Source: Porticoccus sp038143955
GTDB lineage: Bacteria; Pseudomonadota; Gammaproteobacteria; Pseudomonadales; Porticoccaceae
Assembly (NCBI GenBank): GCA_038143955.1
Contig: JAYQMT010000004.1
Coordinates: 1-64,000, forward strand
DNA: 64,000 nt
Direction: 5' to 3'
The position numbers and the translations under genes were made by a program. How positions within the stretch are numbered: position 1 is the stretch's first letter; every line of letters begins with the position of its first letter. Positions 1 to 9,891 of the stretch are shown piece after piece. The notes under the pieces are model-generated. The model ran no database searches. It saw nothing but the letters and a program-made list of their open reading frames with translations, and had not been told where the DNA came from.

Positions 1-291
1 GTATATTGTAGGGCTGTATTCTTGATTTATGCCTACAACCTTTTCTTCATATCCATCGGTTAGTAGATACTCAAAGCTTACGTTAATCTCTGGCGCCGAA
101 ACAATTTTTCTGTCAAGAAAATCTTCTGATCCAATATGCTGGACATCAACCCTGCTAACATCTATGGAAATTTCTGCAGATTGAATTCTATTAAGAAAAC
201 TTACCTGTGTTTTGTATGGATCATCTTCAGAAGCTTCAGTGAGGAAAAGTCCTACCGAGTTATACCTAATGATATTTCTACTTCGAGCCAT
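1..291 (-). CDS. Virion tail-tube-like protein, partial
   Basis: Starts at ATG 291 and runs off the left edge, giving 97 residues. No family is recognised directly, but residues 30-75 align with the next gene upstream (354-2355): FLNRIQSAEISIDV and VSRVDVQHIG here match LKRVQSANYGFTV and VNRADVNQFG there, and both continue with 'SFEYLLTDGYEE'-like text. The two are paralogous structural proteins. A GTGTAT motif lies 14 bases before the ATG. A tail-tube or tail-tip role is inferred from position and paralogy only. Confidence 0.7.
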   Translation of the reverse strand, partial: MARSRNIIRYNSVGLFLTEASEDDPYKTQVSFLNRIQSAEISIDVSRVDVQHIGSEDFLDRKIVSAPEINVSFEYLLTDGYEEKVVGINQEYSPTIY

Positions 292-305
292 ATATATAAA
301 TACAC
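292..305 (-). promoter_or_regulatory. Late promoter candidate GTGTAT
   Basis: GTGTATTTATATAT directly precedes ATG 291, the same 14-base spacing as upstream of 4424, 6595, 14249 and 20606. Its first bases lie in the hairpin at 298-331. Confidence 0.5.
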
Positions 306-331
306 CACAGCGATAAAACTGTGGTGTATTT
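298..331. terminator. 13-bp perfect hairpin between two tail genes
   Basis: AAATACACCACAG pairs with CTGTGGTGTATTT around an 8-base loop. It lies just after the stop of the 354-2355 gene and before the next gene, so termination is likely, although there is no long U run. It also contains the GTGTAT motif of the downstream gene. Confidence 0.5.
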
Positions 332-353
332 AATTAAATTAATTTTGAATTAA

Positions 354-2355
354 TTATCCGCGATAACCAAAAAGGTATCCTGAGGCAGCTCCTGTGGTTT
401 GTCCACCTATTCCGGTCCAAGCTGGTGGCAGACCCTGATTGTCTTCATTCGCTTCTTTACCAGAGATGAACAATCCGTTAGCCAAATCATCAGCTCCACC
501 AATTTGAGCGGTGAAAGTAAGGTCTACACTTTTGTTGTCACCGATTGAACTGCTGAAGTTTTCGGATTCCAGTCTTGCGCCCTTGAGCTCATATTTCATA
601 GCTACAGTACCTTGCTTAGTATCACAAACATTACATTCTGGATCGAACACTGTTACTCCAACATCAAGTTTGTCGCAATCACAAAGTAAATCAAGCATAT
701 TACCTTCTTTCATGTCAGCAACCATTGCGTTAACATTGAAAGATACGTTTAATGGTAAATCAATTGATTTTGAGAAACCGAAAGTACTTCCAAGTCTTTG
801 AAGTGTCGTTCTAGCCAGTGGCAATTGAATTGAAACAGACTGTACATGCGCACTTCCTACAACAGGAACATTAGCGTTACCTGAAACGTTTTTACTGATC
901 AAACCTGCGTTAGCGAGGTCAAGAACAACGTCTCCTGGGCGTAATGCAGCAACATCAGGAACATCACCTGTACATCCGGTATACCCACTGTTTGCAGCCG
1001 GAAGACTGAACAATCCTGTACATCCACCTTCATAAGAAACACCTTTTTGGTTTCCTGACCATGCATTACTGATCGCAGATCCATCACGCATATCAACAGA
1101 AGGAAGATTGTTTCCAGTTGTTCCAAAATCGCTCTTGATATTCATACCTTCTACAGTAACATTTGCAGTTGGAATACTTCCGACAGAAATGTCGACACTA
1201 TAATCGGTTACATAACCGTTACCCAAAGAAATAACAGACTTGCTGTTTTCAAGAGATTCTGTTTCATTTAAGTTAACATCTCCTCTAACTGCATCTCTAG
1301 CTTCAGGAGTAGTCAAGATAAAGAAGTTATTACCTGCTTGATAAAGTTCTGGCGTCAAAAGACCGCTAAGGGTATTTGTGGCACCATTAGTTACAAACTC
1401 AAGCATTCTTTCGTTGAAGCCATCTAAAATGTAGTAACTGAAATCAAGATTAACAGTAGGAGATTCTACAACAATAGAGTCGAGCCTAGAAGCGTGACCA
1501 AACTGATTAACGTCTGCACGATTTACGGTGAATCCATAATTTGCACTTTGAACTCTTTTTGAGTTGCTTGATGACAGTTCCATGAGCATGAGCGTATCCG
1601 TCGCTACCACCAGATAGAGTGATTGTTTTGGTGTTATTGAGAACATGCTGCCCGCCTTCAATAACCGACAATGTATTATCTGGGTTGCTAGCGTTATGAC
1701 CAGCAACTAATTGATTAATCGTCGAAGTGTCATCACCCGTAAGAGTAACATTTCCAGCTACACCTTCAAAATTTGCAACAATTTCAACAGGGAGAGGTTT
1801 TGATTCAACAGGTATGCTGATGTCTACAGAAGCCCTAGTTGCAGGATCAGCTCCATCAGCTTCGTCTCCTCCGTTAAAACCATTAATAGTAAAACCTTGG
1901 TCTGGCACTAAGCTTGCATCGCCACCGTTAACTGCAAAACCTTCATTTTGACCAATTTGCTGTAAACTTTGTACTCCATCCGCAACAACGCTAATTGCGT
2001 TACCGGCAATTCCAGCCACCGTAGCTATGAGAGTATAAGTTTCAACATGACTATCTATATCAGCATTTCCATCAAACCTTGCTTTAGCGGCAGGCATATT
2101 GTTGTCAGGATTCCATTGTGGCCAAGCGTCTCCTGGCTGCCATCCAACAAGTTGACCTGCGCTATTTAATGCAGGCTCACCAAGGGTACCGCCAAAATCT
2201 TGACGATCTGTGATTGGTGGAGTCATTAGTCCGAAAGGACCAGATCCTACGCCTGGAACATTAGTTTCTGCGCCTGTAAAATGATACCCAGTAGCATCTG
2301 GGCTGATAAAAAGCGCTTCTGATTGGTAAATTACTCGATTTCTGTGAATTGCCAT
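354..2355 (-). CDS. Tail-tube-like structural protein with large insert (frameshifted)
   Basis: Start is ATG 2355 (MAIHRNRVIY), preceded by AGGAGAG. The frame runs to about 1560, where CTCAAAAAGAG interrupts it. Reading four A instead of five gives LKRVQSANYGFTV, which matches the paralogue at 1-291, and the frame then runs to 354, for about 666 residues. Relative to the paralogue there is a ~240-residue insert rich in G, N, T and D, containing two similar 'GNAISVVADG' / 'GNVTLTGDD' segments. The C-terminal half has a cysteine-bearing GCTG segment. A tail-tube or baseplate role is inferred. Confidence 0.7.
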
Positions 2356-2437
2356 GTTAATAACTCTCCTAATTTGATTGTAAAGAAATGTTTGTATAAA
2401 ATTACATTGATAATAATTTATTGGGAAATATTTTTTT

Positions 2438-3346
2438 TTAAACTCTGGGGTATCTAGCTTGACTAACTTTAAAATCAACAAATCCTAGATACAATTGAGG
2501 GTTAATTGACTTGTTGTATCGATCTGTGATTTTTGACGCTCTTACGTCTTCTATATATAGAATTGATTTTCTGTGTGGTCCATAATTTACAGCATTTGCA
2601 TAATTATAACTACCGCTTTTTAAATCCCCATATTCGTTAAAAGGATGGTGATCGTAACCTAAATTACATATTCCTAAATTTTTTGCATCGGTACACATTG
2701 ATAATACTCCATCTAGCTGATATAGATCTTCCATAAAAAAGACTACCCTATAGTTTAGCTCTGTCAAATCTTCTCCCCCAAAAGCGTATGGTTCATTGTA
2801 TGAGTTTTCCATTGAAATAAAAGCGGCAGGAGTAACCTGCTCATATGCTGGAAGTCCCTGCCCGATTGCGTTATCTGGAATAGTCCTACTGTTTACATTA
2901 AATTTATTTTCAAAAATTAGATTATCTTCACTTTCATTTGATAAGTAAATATTTACATCTTTTACTGCAAAGTCGGCTTTTATTTTTAAATCTTCAAAGT
3001 TATCTTCAAAATACATACCGCTCAGTAAAACTCTTCCGTTATCAAAATCAAAGGTAAGACCGCTTTCCCCTCTTTGGCAAAAGTTGTATCGACCATCTCC
3101 GGTATCTATATGTACGCCAGAGGGAATCTCTGCACCATTTAGGCTGCTATCGTAAACCCATTGCTTGTATTCACTATTATACGAGAGGAATCCATGGTAA
3201 TCTTCTGGATAATTTTCCATTCTTTCGTCTGGCGTATAGTAAAGTTCTGCGCTTTTATTGGAGAAGCTTTCTCCTTTGTACCCTATATAATGATCAAGCC
3301 ATAGCGCAAAGCTAGTATTTGCTTCGTGTTGAAATTGAGGTTTCAT
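2438..3346 (-). CDS. Virion protein, unknown (302 aa)
   Basis: Intact and overlapping the stop of the upstream gene by a few bases, so it is translationally coupled in a structural operon (4424 to 2438). Rich in aromatic and acidic residues, with no signal peptide or membrane segment. I recognise no family. Position next to tail-tube-like genes suggests a neck, tail-completion or baseplate component. Confidence 0.75.
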   Translation of the reverse strand: MKPQFQHEANTSFALWLDHYIGYKGESFSNKSAELYYTPDERMENYPEDYHGFLSYNSEYKQWVYDSSLNGAEIPSGVHIDTGDGRYNFCQRGESGLTFDFDNGRVLLSGMYFEDNFEDLKIKADFAVKDVNIYLSNESEDNLIFENKFNVNSRTIPDNAIGQGLPAYEQVTPAAFISMENSYNEPYAFGGEDLTELNYRVVFFMEDLYQLDGVLSMCTDAKNLGICNLGYDHHPFNEYGDLKSGSYNYANAVNYGPHRKSILYIEDVRASKITDRYNKSINPQLYLGFVDFKVSQARYPRV

Positions 3347-3975
3347 ATCTTAATCGACCTTTCCATGTCCAAAAACTTTTTTTGCCATTTTTTAATAAAA
3401 CTAGATACGTATTTTGTGTTCGAAAATTTACCAGTTCGTATCTTTGGTTTTATTTGGACGCCTGTCCCAGACCTACTAATCGCTGAATCTTTATTCATGT
3501 ACTGACCTAAGCCTGATAAGCCAACTTCTACTCTTTGCGCCCAACTAATTCCCGGTGCCCATGGTAAAGGCGTTACCCTAAATATATCTTGAGGGCTTGG
3601 GATTTCGATTGTTACGCTTATTGTTCCGCGTACAGTTGCTCTGGAAACTTTTATCATTGATCTTTCAAGTAAATCCACAATAGGTCCTATCGGATCATCA
3701 GACTGATTAAAACCTATGAAAGAAAATAAATTTCCGTAACCTCCTAGTGTACCGCTGATATTTCTTGAGTCGGGTCCATTTAAGATTTCTTTTGTGACAG
3801 GAAGATTTAAAAACTCTTTGATCATCTCTGACTTCATTGATTCAAATTTTTTAACTAACAGTTGATTTCCTACCATTAGGCTGTTCCTAATTTGCGTGGC
3901 ATTATTCATTCTGGCTATAGATTGAATTAGTTCTTTTTTTAAGGCTGGGCCGTTAACTGTCAACACCACGGTCAT
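3343..3975 (-). CDS. Virion protein, unknown (210 aa)
   Basis: Intact gene overlapping its neighbours at both ends. Helical N-terminal half (residues 1-65), glycine-rich centre, then a proline-rich 'PSPQDIFRVTPLPWAPG' stretch and a basic C-terminus. Not recognised. Size and position fit a head-tail connector or tail-completion protein, but that is inference. Confidence 0.7.
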   Translation of the reverse strand: MTVVLTVNGPALKKELIQSIARMNNATQIRNSLMVGNQLLVKKFESMKSEMIKEFLNLPVTKEILNGPDSRNISGTLGGYGNLFSFIGFNQSDDPIGPIVDLLERSMIKVSRATVRGTISVTIEIPSPQDIFRVTPLPWAPGISWAQRVEVGLSGLGQYMNKDSAISRSGTGVQIKPKIRTGKFSNTKYVSSFIKKWQKKFLDMERSIKI

Positions 3976-4424
3976 TAGTCGGTTGGTTTTAAGTAGTAAG
4001 TAAAGAATCTTGGTCTAAATAAGCCATGCTTTTTAACATCAGTAACTTTAAACATTAGTCGGCCATCTATTTCGACTCTTTTTGCGGATTTAAAATAATC
4101 ATATCCTTCTGCATCAAGCTTGATTCTCACTTCTCCTATGTCGTGACTTAATTTTATTTGACTACTAACCTGTGCATCAAAGTTAACTTCGGTTTGTTTA
4201 TCCATATACATTATTCTAGCCATGATTGCTTGAAACTGTGCTTTATGAACTTGAGTCTTGACTCCTTTTACATTAATGTATAAGTAATTAAAGTTTACAT
4301 CAGTGCTTACAATAATCTTTTTAGAATGTTTGTAAGCAAAAATTGTTCTTGAAAAAGTTTCATGCATATTCTGCATTACCTCTTCATATTCATTTTTTTG
4401 CGATGAATTAAGATAAGACGACAT
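3975..4424 (-). CDS. Virion protein, unknown (149 aa)
   Basis: First gene of the 4424-2438 operon; its stop overlaps the next start. Mixed alpha/beta composition without a recognisable motif. A GTGTAT late-type motif lies 14 bases before the ATG. Possibly a small neck or tail-terminator protein. Confidence 0.7.
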   Translation of the reverse strand: MSSYLNSSQKNEYEEVMQNMHETFSRTIFAYKHSKKIIVSTDVNFNYLYINVKGVKTQVHKAQFQAIMARIMYMDKQTEVNFDAQVSSQIKLSHDIGEVRIKLDAEGYDYFKSAKRVEIDGRLMFKVTDVKKHGLFRPRFFTYYLKPTD

Positions 4425-4438
4425 AATTATGTATACAC
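4425..4438 (-). promoter_or_regulatory. Late promoter candidate GTGTAT
   Basis: GTGTATACATAATT sits directly before ATG 4424 with the 14-base spacing shared by several late genes. Confidence 0.5.
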
Positions 4439-4466
4439 TAGTGTTGGATAAATAATTGAAAAAATG

Positions 4467-4484
4467 ATAATAACAAGTTATTAT
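4467..4484. promoter_or_regulatory. Perfect palindrome between divergent genes
   Basis: ATAATAAC-AA-GTTATTAT lies between the minus-strand operon starting at 4424 and the plus-strand gene at 4493, an operator-like position. Function unknown. Confidence 0.35.
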
Positions 4485-4492
4485 TATCTATA

Positions 4493-4746
4493 ATGCAACC
4501 AGAAACTGCAATACATTCAGTGTATTCAAGAAATACAAAAAAATTGTTTAAATCTTTTTAGTATTAATAGAAGACCTAAATAAGGATCATGAGATTAACT
4601 TTAGCAAGCTTAGACAAGCTTTACCAGCTCAGTATCACAGCTTATTAGATCAGGCCGATTATTTCGACGAAAACAAACTTCAATATATGAGAAAAAAATT
4701 CTGGATATGGGAAATGAAAGTATTAGAGGCACAGAAGACGATTTAG
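4493..4746 (+). CDS. Small virion-region protein (frameshifted, ~84 aa)
   Basis: ATG 4493 opens a frame that meets TAG at the T5 run near 4556. One extra T there links it to a downstream frame ending FWIWEMKVLEAQKTI at 4746. The joined protein is helical and charged. Not recognised. Its place before two larger unknown genes could fit tail-assembly functions, without sequence proof. Confidence 0.45.
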
Positions 4747-4824
4747 AAAATTTTACTATAAGTTTTAAATTTTAAATTTATTATATAATAATATAAATTA
4801 TTTTATTAAGGTATAAGGAAATAT

Positions 4825-5588
4825 ATGAGCAGAAAAACTATCTATCAATTCACAGTCAAAAAAGAAGAAGAAGTAGAAGAAGAATCTACAGTCAATAAAA
4901 AGAATAAAGAGACAGGGGAAATGGAAAAAGTTACCACTACAAAAATGGTAAAAAAAGAAATCCCTTATGAGATTCTTATCTTTAATCCTTCTCGTAGGCA
5001 AATTGAAGACGCGGATATGGAATTTAGCGTAGAGATGAGTAAATGCATAAAAAAGGGCATCCTCACAAAAGCAATGCTTGCGAAAAAGTATAGTGACTCG
5101 GGTGGACTGTTGAGTGAAGACGACTCGCAAAACCTTATGAGGCTTTATAGAGAGTTAACTGAAGTTCAACAATCACTCGCTAAAATAATAGGCAAAAAAA
5201 ATAAAAGCAAAGAAGAAAAAGTAAAGAAGAAGAGCTTACGGAAAAATTTGCAGATATTAGAAAAGAAATCGTTGATTTAGAAACAACCTATCAAAACGTT
5301 TTTAATCATACCGCAGATACCAAGGCGCAAAATAAAACCATCCTATGGTATTTACTAAACCTTGCTCACTTTAAATCAGAAAACGGCGAGATTCAACCAA
5401 TGTTTCCAGGTGAAACTTTAGAAGACAAGGAAGATTCTTATTACGAAAAAGATGAAAATGGAGATGAAATCTTTGATTTATCAAAAGACAAATTAATGAC
5501 TTTTGTCAGTTATTGGTACTTTAGTCAAAACGCTAGTGAAGAAGACTTTAAGAATCTAGAAGAAGAGCTTGATGCGGGTACAGTATAA
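4825..5588 (+). CDS. Acidic unknown protein with -1 frameshift (~254 aa)
   Basis: Start ATG 4825 follows AAGGAAATAT. The first frame ends at 5280. Near 5216, GAAGAAAAAGTAAAG allows a -1 step (or one missing A) into a frame reading EELTEKFADIRKEIVDLETT through to 5588. The N-terminal half is lysine/glutamate rich; the C-terminal half has acidic aromatic segments. In many phages the tail-assembly chaperone pair is made by -1 frameshifting before the tape-measure gene, so this break deserves more care than the others. Even so, homopolymer error is the simplest reading. Confidence 0.6.
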
Positions 5589-5591
5589 TGG

Positions 5592-6574
5592 GTGGAAGAT
5601 TCTCATTATAGAAAAATTTTTAAAGAAATTTCCGAAGGCTTTTCTTGTGTTTTTTTAGAAGGCCAAAAAGTTTACATAAAACATCAGTCTACCTCTGACT
5701 TGGTAGAATTTGACGACGTATACCAAAGTTATCTAAAAAGAGCTCTTGATAAAGGTCTCGAAACAGAGGAGCAAGTACTAGATGACCTAAAGAAAGACGG
5801 TATGTGGACTGAAAAAGATGAAAATGAAATAGAGTCTCAAACATTTTATCTAGAAAGTCTAAATAGAAACAAAAAAAATATCGTACTGCCCAGCGCTTTA
5901 CAGCAAGTTAATAATCAGATAAAAGAGGCTGAGCAAAAAGTAAAAGAGCTTCGAGAAAAAAAGAGCGGCTTGATATCAAACACAGCTAATCAATACGCTT
6001 TAAATAGAGCAAATGACTATTACATATATAATAGCTTTTTTAAAGATAAAAAGCTGGAAAACCTCTGTATACGGAAGAAGAGTTTGCGTACGTTGGAGTT
6101 GATGAAATAACTAGGTTAATTTCTGCTTATAATGATTTTCATCAAAGTTTCTCGGAAACAAAAATACAACACTTAGCTATTCAAGATTTTTATAGGATAT
6201 ATTATAGCTTTGCAGAGAGATGTATTGATTTTTACGGCAAGCCAGTTGTGGAGCTTACAAATTTTCAGTTAAACTTAATTTTGTATACTAGGATATATAA
6301 AAATATATTTGAACAGCACGACGACATACCAGATAGGATCAAAAAAGATCCGGCAGCGCTTTTAGATTTTGCAAATTCTTCAGAAGCCAGAGAAGAGATG
6401 AAAAAGAAGTTCGAAGGAAAAGGTAATGGAGGCTCTACAATTGTAGGTGCAACCTCCGATGATATGGAAGAGCTTGGCTTATCAAACCCAGGGGGTAAAA
6501 GTTTAGCAGAAGCCGCAAAAGAAAAAGGGGGTAGTTTATCAATGAAAGATTTAATGGATCTATCCGGAGCGTAA
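5592..6574 (+). CDS. Unknown coiled-coil protein (frameshifted, ~327 aa)
   Basis: GTG start at 5592, four bases after the previous stop; an ATG at 5588 is in another frame. The frame breaks near 6057 in GGAAAACC. One extra A gives LEKPLYTEEEFAYVG and continues to 6574. A coiled coil lies at about residues 110-140, and the C-terminus is rich in G, S and K. Not recognised. Late-region position suggests a virion or tail-assembly role. Confidence 0.6.
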
Positions 6575-6580
6575 TTTTTA

Positions 6581-6594
6581 GTGTATTACATAAT
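6581..6594 (+). promoter_or_regulatory. Late promoter candidate GTGTAT
   Basis: GTGTATTACATAAT directly precedes ATG 6595, with the 14-base spacing. Confidence 0.5.
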
Positions 6595-7534
6595 ATGTCT
6601 AATATTAAAATACGTAATTTAGAGCCCTCTATGTATTCGTCCGTTACGAGCGGAAATTTTATACCAATGGCGCTAAACCCAGATGAAGGGCACGAAAGAG
6701 TTACCCAAAAGGTTACTCTTAGCCAAATTGTTTCAGGAGGAGCAGTTTACGCAGATTTTAGTGATCAATTAAAAGTTAGCGGTCAGGCAGTATTAACTGG
6801 TTTTGAAATTCCAGGAGGAGGAAGTGTAATAGAGGGAAGTGACGATTCTATTTCTTTTGGTCCATTAGAGCCTGGAGATGACAGAGACCTTAATTTATAT
6901 CAAGGTGGTGAAGAAAAATATCAATAAGCGATGATGTAATTACAATTGGAGGAGGAGATCCAACAAGCGATACTGTAGAAATTATTAATCCAACAATTTT
7001 TAGTCATACAGCGAATTTCACAGATACTTCTAAAATAACATTTGGATCAGCGCCAAACACTCAAACTTTACAAGAAATAGTTGCTGATTTAGTAAGTCAA
7101 GCTGGTAGCGATTCTTTATCTGATCTAACAGATGTAAGTCTTGGAACTTTAAATCAAGGAGATATTTTATCGTGGAATGGCTCTAGCTGGGTTAATGCCT
7201 CAACTGATGAACCAGCTTTTCTTGATTCAGACGCGTCTTTAAAGGATGAAGTAACTCAAATCCAATCTTCTATAGAAAAAATACAGTCAATACGAGGGGT
7301 TTCATTTAAATGGAATGATAGTGCCGATATTCTCGTTAGGGGGACTTTAGATGTTGGTCTTATAGCTCAAGAAGTTGAGCAGGTAGTACCTTCTGCAGTA
7401 AAAAGAATAGCGAAGGAATGAGACAGGTTGCTTACCACAAACTAATTCCTTTTTTATTAGAAGGCTTAAAGGATCAGCAATTACTAATTTCTAAATTAGA
7501 AGAACGAATTAAAAAACTCGAACAGAGTTCTTAA
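6595..7534 (+). CDS. Tail fibre with S74 intramolecular chaperone (frameshifted, ~313 aa)
   Basis: The N-terminus (MSNIKIRNLEPSMYSS) resembles attachment domains of phage fibres. A central DTSKITFGSAPNTQTLQEIV block is shared with the gene at 23570-25067. The C-terminal ~110 residues carry hallmarks of the endosialidase chaperone (peptidase S74): LDSDASLKDEV, GVSFKWNDSA, GLIAQEVEQVVPSAV, MRQVAYHKLIPFLLEGL, and a final coiled coil. Such domains trimerise fibres and then cut themselves off. Two breaks in A runs, near 6915 and 7405, each need one extra A. It overlaps the convergent gene at 7531 by four bases. Confidence 0.85.
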
Positions 7535-8299
7535 AAAATAACTCCACTAAGCCCCGTGGCCCCACTGATTCCCGTGGCCCCACTGATTCCCGTGGCCCCA
7601 CTGATTCCCGTGGCCCCACTGATTCCCGTAAGTCCCGTAACCCCAGTGAACCCTGTAACCCCACTGATTCCGGTGCTACCGCTTATACCACTACTTTCAC
7701 CGGAGAATCCAGTAAAACCGCTACCACTACCTGTAAATGAAGCTACAGACTGCTCTCTGCAGTTTTCTGGCAATGGAGCATCGAAACCTGCAACCTGCCT
7801 AGGGGCAGCTCCATACATATTATAGTTGTATACAAGAATTTTTATCTTTTCCCTGGATTCTTCCGATAAAGCTTTAAACTCTTTTGCTAATGTAGTTCTA
7901 TTTGAAGCAGAACTTCCTAACGCTTGCGCTACGCTTAATAACAGTATCACCTTCTCTTAGTTCAATCCAACCTGAGTCTCCACTAGAAGGAGAGAATACT
8001 GAAGGATCATAAATACCTCTTAATATTTTTTGAGCTTGTCTCGTGTTATAATCCCTGAGGTAGATTTCTTGCAATATTTCGCCTTCTTCTATATGCAGTC
8101 TTGGATGGGGATTTCCATCTTCACCTGTAAATCTAAAAGACTGATTAATCAGTATATTAAGCTCGCCTAGCTTACCGCTAAGATTTCCTGATATTATATT
8201 TAACTCAGCTTGAGCTGCAACAGGGTCAACTATATAATCGAAATTATATTCCAGTAACTCCTGAGCTAAATGCCCAATCTGGTTAAATCCACTATGCAT
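7531..8299 (-). CDS. Structural protein with collagen-like tail (frameshifted, ~255 aa)
   Basis: ATG 8299 overlaps the previous stop. The frame breaks near 7943; removing one A gives REGDTVISVAQALGSSASN and continues to 7531. The N-terminal two thirds are globular. The C-terminal ~65 residues are Gly-X-Y repeats (GFTGFSGESSGISGSTG, then perfect GISGAT units), typical of collagen-like phage fibre segments that trimerise. The DNA behind the repeats is a tandem 15-base array at about 7560-7625. Confidence 0.75.
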
Positions 8300-8300
8300 T

Positions 8301-8695
8301 TTACATTTGTTCTTTTAATAAATTCATCAAGTCTTGACCTTTTTTAGAATTAGGATCTACAATAGGCTTTGTAACTTGAATCTTTTTGGATGAACCTGCG
8401 GCGTACTGAGAAAAAGCTTTTATCAACTTATTTTTTAATGTTAGTTTTGTGCCTGATGGGAAGACCTCAGCTTTAACTGCTAGCGCCTGCAATTCACTTA
8501 ATTGCATATTGTTAACTATGCTTTCGAACTCTGAAGCTTCAGTAACCCCAAAAGGATTTTTTTCTTGAATACCTAAAATACTTTCAAGACTTTGAGCTTC
8601 TTTTGATTCTTCTCTTAAGTGATCCTTTCCATCACTAAATTCAATGTTAGTTGATAAGTCCTTTACCTTCTTTTTTGCGTACTTTTTTTAGCCAT
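8301..8695 (-). CDS. Small head-region protein (frameshifted, ~131 aa)
   Basis: ATG 8695 follows AAAGGAATAATT, a good ribosome site. The frame hits a stop near 8675 unless the A6 run (CAAAAAAGAAGG) is read as seven. It then reads KKKVKDLSTNIEFSDG and continues to 8301. It lies directly downstream of the capsid gene. The C-terminal SELQALAVKAEVF segment is helical, like SAP or head-tail adaptor N-termini. No family assigned. Confidence 0.6.
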
Positions 8696-8741
8696 AATTA
8701 TTCCTTTCACCTTATTTTAATTTATTATAAAGTTTGTAAAC

Positions 8742-8769
8742 AAAAAATCCACCCGAGGGTGGACTTTTT
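8742..8769 (-). terminator. Rho-independent terminator after capsid gene
   Basis: TCCACCC-GA-GGGTGGA flanked by A6 and T5, so it could work in both directions. It follows the capsid stop at 8791. Confidence 0.85.
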
Positions 8770-8790
8770 GCAAAATCTGGACCCACTCTA

Positions 8791-9861
8791 TTACAGAGTG
8801 ATTCCGGTCAATACACGATCATCAAGAATCATGCGACCTTCTTCCATTGATCCGTAGTATCCGATCTTTTGTTGACGAACACTATACTGGTCATCAGCAG
8901 CAAGGCTGAATTCAGCGGAAGTTTCAGAATCAAGGGCAACAGCTCTGAAGAGAGACTCACGAGTTCTATCGATACCGATAACAAGATCACTGTCAGTACG
9001 GCTACTTAGGGTGTTCCATACTTTGGTGAACTTTTGATTTGGTCCAAGCTCATTGATTTCCATAATGGAAATTCCGTAGAACTCAGGAACTCCAGCGTTG
9101 TTGTAAACAGAATTCCGCATTTCGTCAGTTGCTGGAATTGAATTAAGTCCGCCAGCAGCTTGCTTAGTGTTAATTGGATTGTATGCAATTTCACGAAGAC
9201 CTTGAACTGCTTCAGGAGACATGATAAGGTCAGAAACACCTTTGATACGTCCACCTTCTCCGGCTCCACCATTCCATGCGGTGTTGATGCGTTTTCCAAG
9301 AGTAAGAAGCTTATTGAAATCGTCAAGAATCAAAGTGCTTCCACTGCCAGCGATGGTGTGGCTTTTTCCGTTAGTTTCGGCTTCGGAAAGTGCTCCAAGC
9401 AACAAATTAGCAGAAGTAGCTTCTTGGCGAAGCATGATTTCTTGAGCAATTCTTGTGAAAGTTTTTCCGATAACATCCATGCGTGATTTAGCTGCGTATC
9501 TTTTGTCAAAGTCAACAGCGCTATCGATACGATAAGTGTTGAACTTCATTTCGGATACTGTAGGAGTTACAGTGTTCGTTGGCAATCCACCAGGAACAGT
9601 TGTACTGTAAACCTTCACGTAATCTGGTGCAGTAATGTCATAGTACAGATCCAAAGGAATACTTGGGCTGTCCATTTCATTGAATTGGAATGTTGAGAAA
9701 AGGTTACTAAGCGTTGGAGCTTCGTTTACTACTTGAGCTAAAACTGGCCCAATAAACTCAGCGAGAGCTGTTTGTGCTTCGTATGCGACTTCTCGATTAC
9801 GAGAGGCCATAGCCTTAACGAGTTCTACTTGTTCTTCGGTTCTTTTGAGTGTAATGTTCAT
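8791..9861 (-). CDS. Major capsid protein (356 aa)
   Basis: Intact, with AGAGAGGACTC upstream of ATG 9861 and a terminator after the stop. Length and segment order fit HK97-fold capsid proteins: helical N-arm (residues 1-50), strands with VSEMKFNTYRIDSAVDF, a long spine helix (FTRIAQEIMLRQEATSANLLLGAL), then DLIMSPEAVQGLREI and the C-terminal SVRQQKIGYYGSM region. It sits after scaffold, protease and decoration genes, the usual order. Expected to form the capsid shell. Confidence 0.9.
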   Translation of the reverse strand: MNITLKRTEEQVELVKAMASRNREVAYEAQTALAEFIGPVLAQVVNEAPTLSNLFSTFQFNEMDSPSIPLDLYYDITAPDYVKVYSTTVPGGLPTNTVTPTVSEMKFNTYRIDSAVDFDKRYAAKSRMDVIGKTFTRIAQEIMLRQEATSANLLLGALSEAETNGKSHTIAGSGSTLILDDFNKLLTLGKRINTAWNGGAGEGGRIKGVSDLIMSPEAVQGLREIAYNPINTKQAAGGLNSIPATDEMRNSVYNNAGVPEFYGISIMEINELGPNQKFTKVWNTLSSRTDSDLVIGIDRTRESLFRAVALDSETSAEFSLAADDQYSVRQQKIGYYGSMEEGRMILDDRVLTGITL

Positions 9862-9891
9862 TATTATGAGTCCTCTCTGATTTTTTTAAAA

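Noticed and set aside
4798..5130. Minus-strand Phe-rich frame opposite the 4825 gene
   Set aside because: Antisense of a Lys/Glu-rich gene; no start signals.
7556..7825. Pro/Val repeat protein on the plus strand
   Set aside because: Antisense of the collagen-like repeat; the minus strand has the upstream coding context and matches known Gly-X-Y fibres.
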